Source of the DNA: Lathyrus oleraceus
Taxonomy: Eukaryota > Streptophyta > Magnoliopsida > Fabales > Fabaceae
Assembly (NCBI RefSeq): GCF_024323335.1
Contig: NC_066579.1
Location: forward strand, 353,035,400 to 353,099,399
DNA length: 64,000 nucleotides
Direction of reading: 5' to 3'
The position numbers and the translations under genes are program-made. Shown here piece by piece: positions 1-11,653 of this stretch (position 1 is the stretch's first letter; every line of letters begins with the position of its first letter). The notes under the pieces were generated by a model, which saw only the letters and a program-made list of their open reading frames with translations, searched no databases and was not told where the DNA came from.

Positions 1-1621
1 CAGTTAGCACACACTATATACAATCAATTGGGCTCAAACAAGGTTAGACTTTACAGTCAACTGGAATGGGGTATTTTGAGCTCTTAACCCTAACATTGAG
101 AGTTAGGGTGAAGCAGATGAAATGGAGATGAGGGGTGTGCCTCATAGCTCTTATCCCTGGTCAGGGAGAGCTTTAAACAATGGAAGGTGTGGGAGTTCAG
201 AAAGTTGGAACTCTTCTCCACAAGTGATTTGACTCTATAATATCTTGGGTTAATATCCACAATGCATCAACACATTTTGTGAGCAAAGTGGATGACACAC
301 TGAATAGTAGGAGATGGACTACACATCTCTTTTATCTACCAATTGCCTCATAAGAGGACTTTTCCTGCTTGGCACAAAGAGTAAACAATCACAAGCATTG
401 CCTCTTAAGGAGGACTTTAGACAGGTGCCTGCCCATATAACAGGACAGGTCTTCCAGACTACATAAAGAAGAGAGGTTATACCTAAGTGGTTAAGCAACC
501 AAGCAAAAGCAAGTTCAAAGTGAAATTAAGCAACTAATGTACCTGTGGAAACATCAAACAAATCAGTACAAAGTTCAGACAATCCAACAACAATCAATAA
601 GCAACAAACAATCCCAATGTACACAAAGTGTAAGTCAAAGGCCAAACTCAAATGAGTCAACATCAACCTACAAAACACACAAAGATTAGTAATCAAAGGC
701 AAACACCAATGCTCAAATGATGGAGCATCAACAACTATGGAAACTTGGATGTTCAACCTGAAATCAAAGCTCAAACATGAGAGGCAAACCACTAGGTCAA
801 AGCCTAGGGTCAAAGATGGAGCAAAAATTCAAAACAGAAGCTGAAAATTAACATGAAAAACTTCAAACATATCTTGAAACATTCCAAAAGGTCTCACATC
901 AATATCATATACCAAAAGCATTTCATGATCCATTGAAGTTCAAGGCAATTTTAAAGCTCAAATGTGACTAACCAGAATGAAAAATCTCAATTAAATCAGA
1001 AATGATTCAAATAATTCCAAGAAAATTCATGCTCATTCACAACATCCATAACATGCATCACACAAAAAATCAGGACAATTGGAGATCATTTGGCATGGAA
1101 AACATATCACATAAGTTGAACAAGCAAAGGTGTGACACAAATCGTCATACCAACTTAACATGATCATAAAACAGAAATGATAAATGGTAAAAATACCAAA
1201 TCAACACTAAAATGTCAAGCAAAGTGTCTAGTTTCATCATGAAAATTTTCAGATTCATTGGATTAAAAACCAGCATTTCACAAATGATATAGCAAGGCAA
1301 GGTACAAAATGGACACATGATCACATAACCTAGCACCAAATAAAATCCAGCCGTGCACAAATTTGGAAATTATGATCATAAAATAATAGACAAATAGAGG
1401 AGCAAGTAGCAAAAAATTGGAGGTGAATTGATGCATTTTTCAATTTATTATGATTTTATGAAGTTGGAGAAAATAATAAAAATGAAAGAAAACACATAGC
1501 ATGGCCTATGGAGGGAAAGGATGAAAATACGAAATGAATTTTGAAAACCAGCGCTCAGCAGGGATTGAACCCTGTACAAATTCAAATTGAGCGCGCCAGC
1601 ACAAAACCATAACCAGAGAGG

Positions 1622-1754
1622 GGTCGACGCAAGGCCAGCTATGGCCGACTCAAAAAAACACAGCCAGAACTTCAGGTCAGCGCAAGACCAGCTACGGTCG
1701 ACTCAAAGCTGTCGAGCGGTCGATGCAACATTGTTGTATGGTCGACGCATAGCT
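1622..1754. repeat. Cluster of CG-rich GTCGAC/GGTC inverted-repeat motifs in LTR C
   Basis: Four loosely repeated copies of a GGTCGACGCA-type motif lie in otherwise AT-rich sequence. Two contain small inverted repeats: GGCCA-GCTA-TGGCC (1633-1646) and GACC-AGCTAC-GGTC (1686-1699). The arms differ but remain complementary. The same vocabulary (GAGTCGACC, GGTCAGCGCA) occurs in the unrelated copia solo LTR at about 20770-21060. Confidence 0.6.
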
Positions 1755-2443
1755 GAAGATCTTCATCTTCTTCATGAAGAAGAAGATGAACAGTGCGTGA
1801 GCTTCAACGTTTTTCCAGAATTTTTTCCAGAACTCAAAACCAAATACATCAAACAAATCCTCATGACATGTAGGTTATAGATCAAGCAATATTTCATGTT
1901 AATTCATCATGATTCATGCAAAACGAAGCAAAATCAAATTAACATTCAAGACTTCAATTAAGCATATCTCTCTTAATAATGCATCAAATCGCACGAAATT
2001 TAGATCAGAATCACCAGGAGAACAAGATCTACCAGAATATATACATGAATTTAAGAATTAAGAGATTCGAAAACTGAACCTCTTGAAGAGCAGTTCTTGA
2101 TTTTGCACGATCCACAGCTTGTAAGTATCCAAATCCACTCTACAATGCTTGAAATGATGTTTGGTGAAGAAAAGGAAGCTTGCACACGTGTAGATCTAGC
2201 TCAAAACAGAAACTCCATTGTCATCTTCATGAACTTCCACCACTTGATACTTGCACGAATTCACCAATTCAACACTTGATCTGCACAGAATCAAAGCTAG
2301 GCAACAAGTATATGAAGTAAAATTGCAAGGTTCTTTGAAAAAAAATTGAGTTATGAATGAGAGAAAAATTTGAAGTGAGAGAGAAATTTGGATCTAGAAA
2401 TGTGAAAAATGATTAACTTCCTCCAATTCTGTTAGGGTTAGAG

Positions 2444-2452
2444 TATATATAT
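2444..2452 (-). promoter_or_regulatory. Probable TATA box of LTR C
   Basis: The minus strand reads TATATATAC about 1.08 kb inside the LTR from its 3528 end. This is similar in relative placement to the clearer CTATAAATA boxes of the other LTRs here. The assignment rests on position and sequence only. Confidence 0.45.
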
Positions 2453-3528
2453 GCTTTACTAATCACCTTGCTAATCCATGTTTAATTTGGTTAATGAAAA
2501 TAAGGTGTTTTTGCAAAAAATCAAAATTTTCATGGTGCATGTAGTAATTACACGTGAACAGTACCACACCCTTCATCAAAGTCACTTAAAATGATCTTTT
2601 AAACACAATGGCAATGGTAGAAAATCCATACAATGCACCATTTTTGAATTTTGCAATTTCCCTCCAAAAAAGGCATGGATATGTAAGTGATTATATGATG
2701 AGATTTTATGTAATGTGATGCATGATTTGGAAATTAGAAGTCAAAAGGAGAATATTGCAAAAAGAACCACTCATTTTGGAGCTTTGAATCAAAAGATATG
2801 GCCATTTGAAGTCCCATGCATATTTGGCAATGATTTGATCATATATCCTCAACCACACATTAGAAATCCATGATCTTGGACATTTTGGAAATGGGAGAGA
2901 AATATCTACAACTTTCATGTTCAACAAAATTTCATTTGAAGTTTTCTTGATGATGTAATTTGAAGTTGAAGTTAGGTTAAAACTTTTCCATTTTTGGCAA
3001 ATTTGAATTATGGGTCAGTTTCTATTTTTGGCAATTCTTGACCTGACTTCAAATTCTTCAGTGTGAGTGTTTGAAATGTCAAATAAGACTTGTTTGAACA
3101 TGAAGGAAGTATTTCTAATCACTTCCCACCTCCAAATCCACAGTTGACTTTGCAGTTGACTTTCTAGGTCTTCAGATGACTAGGAAATGTTCTGATGAGC
3201 TCATATGAACTCTTGATAATGATTATGGGGTCCAAATTCTCAAGAATGGCCACCACCTATTTCTCAATGAATGCCTTTGATTGTCTTGACCTGTTAATTG
3301 CTTTATCTGCAAGACAAAGGTTAGATGACATATTTTTGTACTTTTGGTTAGTGGTAAAAAGAAATGCAATGATATACAAATGCGAAACATGCTTGGTGAT
3401 CAAGAACCACTCTCAAAAAGATAACCCACCCACAGGGAAGGAGGCAAGGTGCACAGTGATCCTTGAGGCAATGCTATGTTGTGATATGATGCCATGAGGG
3501 ATCTTAGGGACAAAATTGGGGTCTTACA

Positions 3529-6500
3529 GGTTGGATTCTGAGATTGTGGAGCATAGATTATCGTTGAAGCCAGAATGCCCGCCAGTCAAGCAGATGTTGA
3601 GAAGAACGCATCCTGATATGGCTGTGAAGATCAAAGATGAAGTGCAGAAGCAGATTGATGCCGGTTTCCTTGTAACTGTTGAGTATCCGTAATGGGTGGC
3701 CAATATTGTACCAGTGTCGAAGAAAGATGGAAAAGTCCGCATGTGTGTTGATTACAGAGATTTGAATAAATCCAGTATGAAAGATGATTTCCCTCTGTCA
3801 CACATTGATATGTTGGTAGACAATACTGCTAAATTCAAAGTCTTTTCGTTTATGGATGGATTTTCCAGATATAATCAGATCAAGATGGCACCCGAATATA
3901 TGGAGAAGACCATATTCATTACACCTTAGGGAACATTCTATTATAGAATGATGCCTTTCGGTTTGAAGAATGTTGGTGTGACTTACCAGAGAGCAATGAC
4001 TACTCTTTTTGATGATATGATGCATAAAGAGATTAAAGTTTATGTCAATGACATGATTGCTAAATCAATTAATGAAGAGGAACATGTTGAGCATTTGTTG
4101 AAGCTATTCTAGCGTATGAGGAAATATAAACTCCGTTTGAATCCCAATAAGTGTACTTTTGGTGTTCGTTCTGGTAAGCTACTGTGATTTATTATCGACG
4201 AGAAGGGTATTGAAGTTGATCCTACCAAGGTCAAAGTAATACAAGAGATGCCTGAGCCCAAACCTGAGAAGCAAGTCAGGGGTTTTCTCGGCCGCTTGAA
4301 TTATATTTCCAAATTCATTTCCCACATGACTGCCACATGTGCGCCTATATTCAAGCTTCTTCGGAAAGATCAGTCTTGTGATTGGACCAAAGATTTCCAG
4401 AAAGCTTTTGATAGTCTCAAGGAATATTTGCTTGAACCTCCGATTTTGTCTCCACCTGTTGAAGGTAGACTGTTGATCATGTATTTGACTGTGCTTGAAG
4501 ATAGTATGGGTTGTGTTCTAGGTCAGCAAGATAAGACTAGAAAGAAAGAATTTGCAATTTACTACCTCAGTAAGAAGTTCACCGACTGTGAGACTCGGTA
4601 TTCTATGCTTGAGAAAACTTGTTGCGCATTGGCTTGGGCTGCTAAGTGTCTGCGTCAGTATATGTTGAATCATACCACTTGGTTGATATCCAAAATGGAT
4701 CCAATCAAGTATACATTTGAGAAGCCTGCTTTAACTAGGAGGATTTCCCGTTGGCAGATGTTGCTTTCAGAGTATGATATTGAATACCGATCTCAGAAAG
4801 CAATCAAGGGTAGTATCTTGGCTGACCATTTGGCTCACCAACCGATTGAAGATTATCAGTCAGTGCAGTATGATTTTCCTGATGAAGAGATTTTATACTT
4901 GAAAATGAAAGATTGTGATGAACCATTGCTTGAAGAAGGGCCAGAACCTGGTTCCCGTTGGGGCATGGTATTTGATGGAGCTGTTAATCAATATGGAAAT
5001 GGCATTGGGGCAGTGATCATTACTCCTCAAGGTACGCATGTACCATTTACAACTAGATTAACTTTCAAGTGTAGAAACAACATGGCAGAATATGAAGCTT
5101 GCATTATGGGGCTTGAAGAGGCCATGAATCTCAGAATCAAGTGTTTGGATGTCTTTGGAGATTCAGCTTTGGTTGTGAATCAGATCAAAGGTGAATGGGT
5201 GACAAATCAACCCGGTTTAATACCATATAGAGATTATGCGAGGAGGATTTCAACTTTCTTTACAAAGGTTGAGTTTCATCATATCCCTCGAGATGAAAAC
5301 CGGATGGCAGACTCTCTTGCAACGTTGGCATTAATGATTATGGTAAATTATTGGAATGAAGTTCCCAATTTATCTGTAATGCGTCTTGATAGGCCAACTC
5401 ATGTGTTTGTTGTGGAAGAGATCAAAGACGAGAAACCGTGGTATTACGACATCAAATGTTTCCTCCAAAGTCAGAGTTACCCGTCTGGGTCATCTTTGAA
5501 AGATAAGAAGACTTTGAGAAGATTAGTCGATAATTTCTACTTGAATGGTGATATATTGTACAAGAGAAACTTCGACATGGTTTTGCTCAGATGCGTGGAC
5601 AGACACGAAGCAGACCTGTTGATGACTGAAGTACATGAAGGTTCCTTTGGTACTCATTCCAATGGACATGAAATGGCGAAGAAGATGTTGCGAGCAGGTT
5701 ATTATTGACTGCCAATGGAATCTGACTGTTGCAAATTTGTGAAGAAGTGCCACAAGTGTCAAATTTATGCTGGTAAGATTCATGTTCCTCCGACACTATT
5801 GAATGTTATCTCTTCCCCATGGCCCTTCTCCATGTGGGGAATTGATATGATTGGGATGATTGAACTCAAATGTTCGAATGGACATCGTTTCATTTTGGTG
5901 GCAATTGATTACTTCACAAAATGGGTTAAAACGACATCGTATGCAAATGTAACCAAGCAAGTTGTTGTAAGGTTTATCAAGAATCAAATCATATGCCGTT
6001 ATGGTGTGCAAAGTAATATCATTACTTACAATGGATCGAACTTGAATAGCAATATGGTGGAAGCTCTTTGAAAAGACTTCAAAATTGCACATCATAATTC
6101 TTCTCCCTACAGACCCAAGATGAATGGGGTTGTTGAAGCTACGAACAAGAACATTAAGAAGTTTATCCAGAAGATGGTTGTCACATACAAGGATTAGCAT
6201 GAGATGCTCCCATTTTCTTTGCATGGGTATCGTACATCTATTCACACTTCAATAGGGGCAGCCCATTTTTCTCTTGTATATGGTATGGAAGCAGTGCTCC
6301 CCGTAGAGGTAGAGATTCCTTCATTGCGTGTGCTCATGGAAGCCAAGTTGACTGAGGCTGAATGGTGTTAGACCAGGTTTAATCAGTTGAATTTGATTGA
6401 AGAGAAGAGATTGACTGCCATGTGTCATGGTCAGTTATATTAGCAAAGGATGAAGAAAGCTTTTGATAAGAAGGTCAAACCTCGTGTGTTCAGAGAAGGT

Positions 6501-6686
6501 GACCTTATGCTCAAGAAGATTTTATCGTTCAAGCCAGATTCTAGAGGAAAATGGACTCCTAATTATGAAGGCCCATATGTTGTTAAGAGAGCCTTTTCAG
6601 GAGGTGGGTTGATACTTACAACTATGGATGGTGAAGAGTTCACTCGTCCTGTGAACGCAGATGCAGTCAAGAAATACTTCGCCTAA
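3529..6686 (+). pseudogene. pol: P1 pol pseudogene (RT, RNase H, aRNH, integrase)
   Basis: Ogre/Tat-lineage Ty3/gypsy polymerase polyprotein, cut at its 5' end by LTR C. RT spans about 3560-4240; the catalytic motif reads YVND rather than YVDD at about 4045. The usual RNase H follows (about 4440-4850), then a second archaeal-type RNase H (about 4960-5340, FDGAVNQYGNG and MAEYEACIMGLEE). Integrase covers about 5550-6420 with an H-H-C-C zinc finger and GIDMIG; its second catalytic Asp is replaced (ITYNGSN). The C-terminus ends in KKYFA at 6684. The whole stretch is one reading frame with no indel, but it has nine internal stops near 3690, 3927, 4110, 4185, 5706, 6069, 6195, 6369 and 6441. Seven of these are explained by C:G to T:A changes relative to M or E2. 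Clearly dead. Confidence 0.93.
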
Positions 6687-6709
6687 AAAAGAAAAGAACA
6701 ACTCACTAA

Positions 6710-6789
6710 GTTGAAAACCCGAAAGGGAGGCTTAGGCAAAAATGAGCGTCTCGGCGGATTGAAAACCCAAAAGGACGATCCAGACAAAA
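6710..6789 (+). repeat. Duplicated post-pol motif in P1
   Basis: Two copies of a ~33-nt motif (6710-6741 and 6757-6789), 47 nt apart, begin about 24 nt after the pol stop. The motif is roughly TTGAAAACCCGAAAGGG, then CTTAGGCAAAA or ATCCAGACAAAA. The same pair follows pol in E2 (29582-29661) and in M (17767-17849, minus). Each copy has a small CCC-GAAA-GGG hairpin potential. Confidence 0.7.
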
Positions 6790-8196
6790 ATTAGAGACAT
6801 AAAAATAGAAATAATTTCCCGATAAGTTGAGTACTCCATCCTGGGGCAACTTATGCAAAAATTAGAGATTATGGTAAGTAACTACATTATGCTGATCTTT
6901 AGTGTTTTGAAGATTTGATTGAGCACAAGGGTTGACATCAATTCATCACCCCGGCGGCGGTCAAGAGGACAATGGATATCAAGAGTTGGTGGAAGGATTA
7001 AGGATCATTTGTATTCAATGTAACCCTTTTTGATGTAAATTACCATTTTCAACTTTGTAAAAATCTATGTAGTCTTGTCATTTATAGACTACCATTCTAT
7101 CAAATAAAGTTGAGCTTTTATCCAATTGTTTCTACTCTTATTTATTTCAGCCAATAGTTTAAATTTTATTATGATTATTTTTTTTGAAAATTTAAATTTT
7201 TTAAAGTTTTTTCTTAAAAACATATAAAGCAAGAATTTTCCAAACCAATTGAAAGAAATATCAACAGCATTCCGATGGATAACAAGTCCTTGAGTGCGGA
7301 ACATCTGAGGTCCCCCGAGTAGTTAACCCTTCGGGTATCCTTGGACGATTGTGTTGATTCAGTTCCTCAGTGGAATTTTTGATTCCCTAGTAGAGCTTCG
7401 TTCCTTTTTCTTAGCTGAGTTGGTTGATTCAGGTACCCTGTGACTTGTCTCCCTCGACAGAGTTTCTGCCTTCCCAAGTGGAGTTTGGTTTCCTTCAGCA
7501 GAAATGGTTGATTTCCCCAGCTGATCGCATTGGTTTCCCCGCCAAACGCCAGTCGACTTGCTCCCCAATCAGAGTTTCCTCGTGGTTTCTTAGCAGTTTG
7601 TTTCCTTGTAGGGTTGTCTCCCATTTTTATGGTGTTGACCTAAAATTCCCCACAGGTTCGGTGATATTTCTCTCTCCTCAGCAGATCTCCTCCTTCCCCA
7701 ATTGGGGTTGAGCCTTTTTGGATTGTTGATCTCGCTGTTCTCCAGCAGTTGTCTCCATATTTTGTAGATTGACTGAGGATTGTACCGATGATTCATTTTC
7801 TTTGCGATACCTTTCTATCCTTTGTGATTATCCGTGTCAGCATAATCATCACATATACATTCATATAATTTCATATTTTCATATTCACATATATATTAAA
7901 ATTGTTGGTTTGAGATTCTCATTCCCTATATGGCGGTACTTTATCCCCATACAAATTTCGGTGTCTGTCCTCCCTCAATTGTAGAGTGTCAGCCCCTTAG
8001 GCAGAAAGATTTTAACCTTTCTCCTCTTCCCCATTGAGTTGTTTCCTTGTGGATGATTTTTACTTCAGTTTCCTCCCCAGTTGTTTATTTGGATGGAACC
8101 ACTCCCCTTGAGTTATGTCCTCATTGGGTTGAGTCTTGATTGACTGTTTCTTTCTAGCTCCTACCTAGATAGATACTTTGAGTTCCCTAAGAGTCT

Positions 8197-9143
8197 ATTA
8201 CCCAGTAATTGGTAATATTCTTCTTAGTTTGCAGTTTGTTACTTCTTACCCAATACCCGACAAAAGTATCCCAGTTGTCCCAGCAGTAGAGTCCCTAGTG
8301 GATCTGATTCCCTCGGAAGTATATCCTTGATATGTTCACCCTAACTGGTGACAGGTATCTTTCTCTCCCCTGCTTGAGTCTATCCTTGATATGTTCATCC
8401 TAACAGGTGACGGATATTCTCTTTTTGGTATTCTACCCAGTAAAAAGGTAGTTGTAATCCCTATTCTTGTTGCCCATAGAGTTAATCCTTGATATGTTCA
8501 TCCTAACCAATGACAGGTTTCTTTCTATTTGTGGTATTCTACCCAGTATCCGGTAGTTGTAAACCCTACTTTCCCCGCAGAGTTGATCCTTGATATGTTC
8601 ACTTTAACCAGTGGTGAATTCTCTCTCTTGATTCTATCCAGTAACTGATAGATGTAATTCCTATTTTCTCCCCTCACAGAGTCTATCCTTGATATGTTCA
8701 TCCTAACCGGTGACAGATTTTCTCTTTGATGGTCTTCTATCCAGCATTCGATAGATGTAATTCCTACTTTTTGTTCAGTTGGTTTATCCTTGATATGTTC
8801 ATCTTAACTGATGACGGGTATCCTCCTTGATAATCCCAGGCAAGTCTATCCTTGATATGTTCATCCTAACCGATGACAGATTTTCTTCCCTGTTGAGTTT
8901 ATCCTTGATATGTTCATCCTAACCGATGACGGATACTCTCACCGTTGGTCTTCTGCCCAGTAACTGGTAGTTATAAATCCTATTTTTTGCAGTTTTCCCC
9001 AGCAAGGCTATTCTTACCCAGTAACCAATAGTGAATTTCCTTCTATTATTTCTCAGCGAGTCATCCTTGATATGTTCATCCTAACTGATGACGGATGTCC
9101 TCTCTGTCAGATTTTTATTATCTTCTTACCCAGTAACAGGTAG
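8197..9143 (+). repeat. P1 array of two alternating hairpin motifs
   Basis: Two motif types alternate irregularly, 50-165 nt apart. Type I is CTAYC-CAGTAACY-GRTAG, for example 8433-8451, 8539-8556, 8634-8651, 8737-8754 and 8953-8970; 8197-8216 has the variant stem ATTACC/GGTAAT. Type II is TCAYC-YTAACY-GRTGA inside the longer unit TCCTTGATATGTTCATCC, for example 8336-8351, 8799-8814, 8861-8876, 8914-8929 and 9076-9091. The variable stem position appears as C-G, T-A or T.G, so pairing is mostly preserved while sequence changes. Confidence 0.75.
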
Positions 9144-9640
9144 TAGATAATATATTTTTGCTCCTCCTGTGTTGAAGTTCATTTCTCTCCAGTTGAGTTG
9201 AGTGCGCATTTCCTTAGTGAAATCGCTTTTCCCTGCATGATTCAAGTATTTCAGTTTTATCCTGACTTACTCGTATCCCCTGTAGATGTTGTTAGTTCCC
9301 CGGTTGAGTCTTTTCCATGTTGTATGGAATCCCTCGAGTCCCCCAGTAGTTTTAAGTCGTAGTCTGGCCTACGCATAAACCCTTTATCCCCCTGAGTCTC
9401 GGTCTCCCCAATGAGTTTTCCTTCCCGAATGCATTTTACTCCTGCGGACTTTCGGTCTCTCCGATTTCTTTACCTTTGTGGCAATATTTCCCCACAAAGA
9501 ATTTACTTTTGGCATTCATATCATATGCATCATGATGGTCTCTTAGGGATCAAAATTTGTTTCTATATGTTGTTATTTAAGCCCATTCTACTGAGTTGAC
9601 ATGAAGATTTTAACCTTCGCCTCCTCAGTTAGAATGTCCT

Positions 9641-9654
9641 TAAATAGGGGCAGC
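9641..9654 (+). other. P1 polypurine tract (plus-strand primer)
   Basis: TAAATAGGGGCAGC lies directly before the LTR start TGTAAGACC. The equivalent tract precedes the 3' LTRs of M (14626-14640, minus) and E2 (31436-31450), identifying the plus-strand priming site. Confidence 0.85.
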
Positions 9655-9774
9655 TGTAAGACCCCAATTTTGACCCTAAGATCCCTCATGCACTTTCATC
9701 ATAAGCATTAGCATTGGGATCATACCTTGGCATCCTCCTTACCCCTCTTTCATTGGGTTTGTTTTGGGAGAGAT
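9655..9774 (+). mobile_element. P1 3' LTR, first 120 bp (interrupted)
   Basis: Starts TGTAAGACCCCAATTTTGACC right after the polypurine tract and ends in GGGAGAGAT, where M is inserted. The matching continuation is at 46973, beginning CACCAAGC. The uninterrupted arrangement is seen in the P2 LTR at 55735-55760 (gggagagatcaccaagc), which proves the join. Confidence 0.92.
9770..9774. repeat. Left target-site duplication of M (GAGAT)
   Basis: GAGAT precedes the M terminus TGTAGCGGGG and is repeated directly after M at 46968-46972. The target is the P1 LTR. Confidence 0.92.
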
Positions 9775-11628
9775 TGTAGCGGGGTATTCGTTACCTTTAG
9801 ATTTATTGTCTAAATCAAAAGGAAACCATACAAATCGAGTCGCCACCGCACTTCTATTTATCCAAAGGAATGGTTAGAAAGCGAACAAAAACCAAGAAGT
9901 TTTATCGAATCAAAAACTAATAAAAATGTCAGAGATCAGGGTAAGGGGGTTGGTTATGTAATGGGAAGGTTTTAAGCACCCAAAACATCCTAGGTACTCC
10001 TTGGGAGCCCTTTTCATACTTGTTTTAAGGTTGGTATTTTGTGAAAATTTATCTGTGTAAACATGAATGAAGAGATGAGAAGAGAATATACAAGTTATTT
10101 ACAATTTGTGTTTGGATGGATAAACCCATTGCCTACGTACCATCTTAAAAAAGATTAGGATCAAAACCTCGTAGTTCGGGGTAAAAATCTCAAAACAAGT
10201 TGGTGAATTGATTGGTCCAAAAGCCTTAAGGTCTTTTGTTATCCAAGGGAGAAAACTCAACCTAAAACCATAAATCCACCATGTGAGGATAACTTCAACA
10301 TGCTAGTGAGGGGTTAACCCTATAATAAGCATGGAAGACTTATTGTCCGTCACTAAGGGTATAGGTGAGAATTACATCTACCTCAAGGATAACTCAAACC
10401 TAATAGCTAAAGGTTTTGAGAAGTTTTGATGAGAAAGTGGCCATGGAAACCACAAAAGCATTTGAATGAGTTATATTTACCAATGGAAAGTATTTACAAA
10501 ATATGGTCAAAGTTGACTTAAAGATTCAATTCAAAATAAGTGTTATGAAAAGGGAGTTTGAAAATCAAAAGCATAAGGCTTAGGTTTCTAATGTTTGGAA
10601 ACAAGTGTTAAATGTTTGCACAAATGTTTTGGCTTGGGTTAGAGTGGAGGAAAGAAGAAGAATGATTAAGTCCTAATCATACAAGAGATGAAGGATAAGA
10701 AACAAGACCACAAATGGAGTTCCTCTCTTGAGATCATATTGATGATCCAAGTAGCTCCCATCCTTTGGAATAAGCAAGCAAATAAGTGTAAGCTCAAGTA
10801 ATCAAATTAATCAAGCAAGCTCTTAGAAGATCCCCAATGGCTCTTGTATCTTTCTCTTTGAAGCACATGACAATGGTTCTTCAATTTGGCTCAAATAGGA
10901 TTCCCTAGCACAAAAGCACACACATCAAAGAGTTCCATGAAGTAAATCAAGAATGGACAAGAATGAGTTTAGTTATTTGGTCCTTCTAATCCATCTTCAA
11001 CATTGAGGCATTTTTACTCCATTTTTGCATAGGGAATGTCCTAGAAACTAAGTCCATTTGTCCATTTTTGCATTTGGTCCACAACAATAAAAACAAAACA
11101 CAAGCACAATAATATATACACAATTATGTGCTCAAGTGAGCAAAAGGCAAATTGCATTAACATAAACATGTACTCAAATGAGCAAAGGGCAAAAGCAAAT
11201 GAATAATATGTACAAGAATAGTAAATTGCATAAATGTAAAGTGCAAGAATTAAATGTTAATGGTTAATGGTTAGTATTAGAGTTAGTGTGTCATAAGGCA
11301 ATTTAGCGCTATGTTAAGCAATCGTAATTGGACTTATGTAGAAGTCGCAACTATCTGAGGCCGGTCAATAATAATGTAGGCAACAATACAAGTTGGAGAT
11401 CTTGATTAGTGAATCAAGCTCCTACAACTTGCCATGCCAAAAAGAAGATGAGAAATGATCTTGTATTGATTTAGGTTCTTTGCTTGATTAGGAAGCAACC
11501 TATCCTTAATGCAAATCTATTCACTTGATCCATGATCAAGTTGAATTAGATTTGAATCAAGGAAGGTTAAACCTCCTATGTATCAAGGCTAACCACCAAT
11601 CTTTAACTCATTGATCAAAAAAAGAAAA

Positions 11629-11653
11629 GAAGAAGAAGAAGAAGAAGAAGAAG
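11629..11653. repeat. (GAA)n microsatellite
   Basis: About eight GAA units inside the M 3' LTR. The matching site in the 5' LTR (44046-44061) has about five units, so its length changed after M inserted. Confidence 0.85.

Larger units (their letters stand above)
1..3528 (-). mobile_element. Ogre-like LTR, element C (partial, truncated by window start)
   Basis: Read on the minus strand it begins at 3528 with TGTAAGACCCCAATTTTG, the same LTR start seen at 9655, 14625, 46967 and 55629. It therefore runs right to left and its 3' end lies outside the window. Positions about 60-380 match, on the minus strand, the U5 of the E2 LTR at about 33230-33500: shared GACCTCC/GAGGCA motifs, an 'agtgtgtcat' stretch and a 'ggttaagagctatgagg' stretch. 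That supports LTR identity and orientation. It abuts P1 pol at 3529, so it interrupts that gene; the expected right target-site copy would be GGTTG at 3529-3533, but the left copy is not visible. Whether it is a solo LTR or part of a whole element cannot be told. No coding capacity was recognised. Confidence 0.8.
6687..9640 (+). other. P1 3' untranslated region
   Basis: About 3 kb between the pol stop and the polypurine tract, with no supported coding region. It starts with a duplicated motif (6710-6789), continues with T-rich sequence having many 'ccccag' and 'gagtt' words, and ends with an irregular hairpin-forming repeat array (8197-9143). Long repeat-rich 3' UTRs are a known hallmark of Ogre elements. 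Confidence 0.8.

Noticed and set aside
1559..1574. tRNA-like T arm or box B (minus strand CAGGG-TTCAAT-CCCTG)
   Set aside because: Only an isolated short hairpin; no acceptor stem, D arm, anticodon arm or A box in the surrounding sequence.
7424..7984. ORFs in the P1 3' UTR
   Set aside because: Low-complexity T/C-rich translation with no domain; the region is defined as UTR by its position between pol and polypurine tract.
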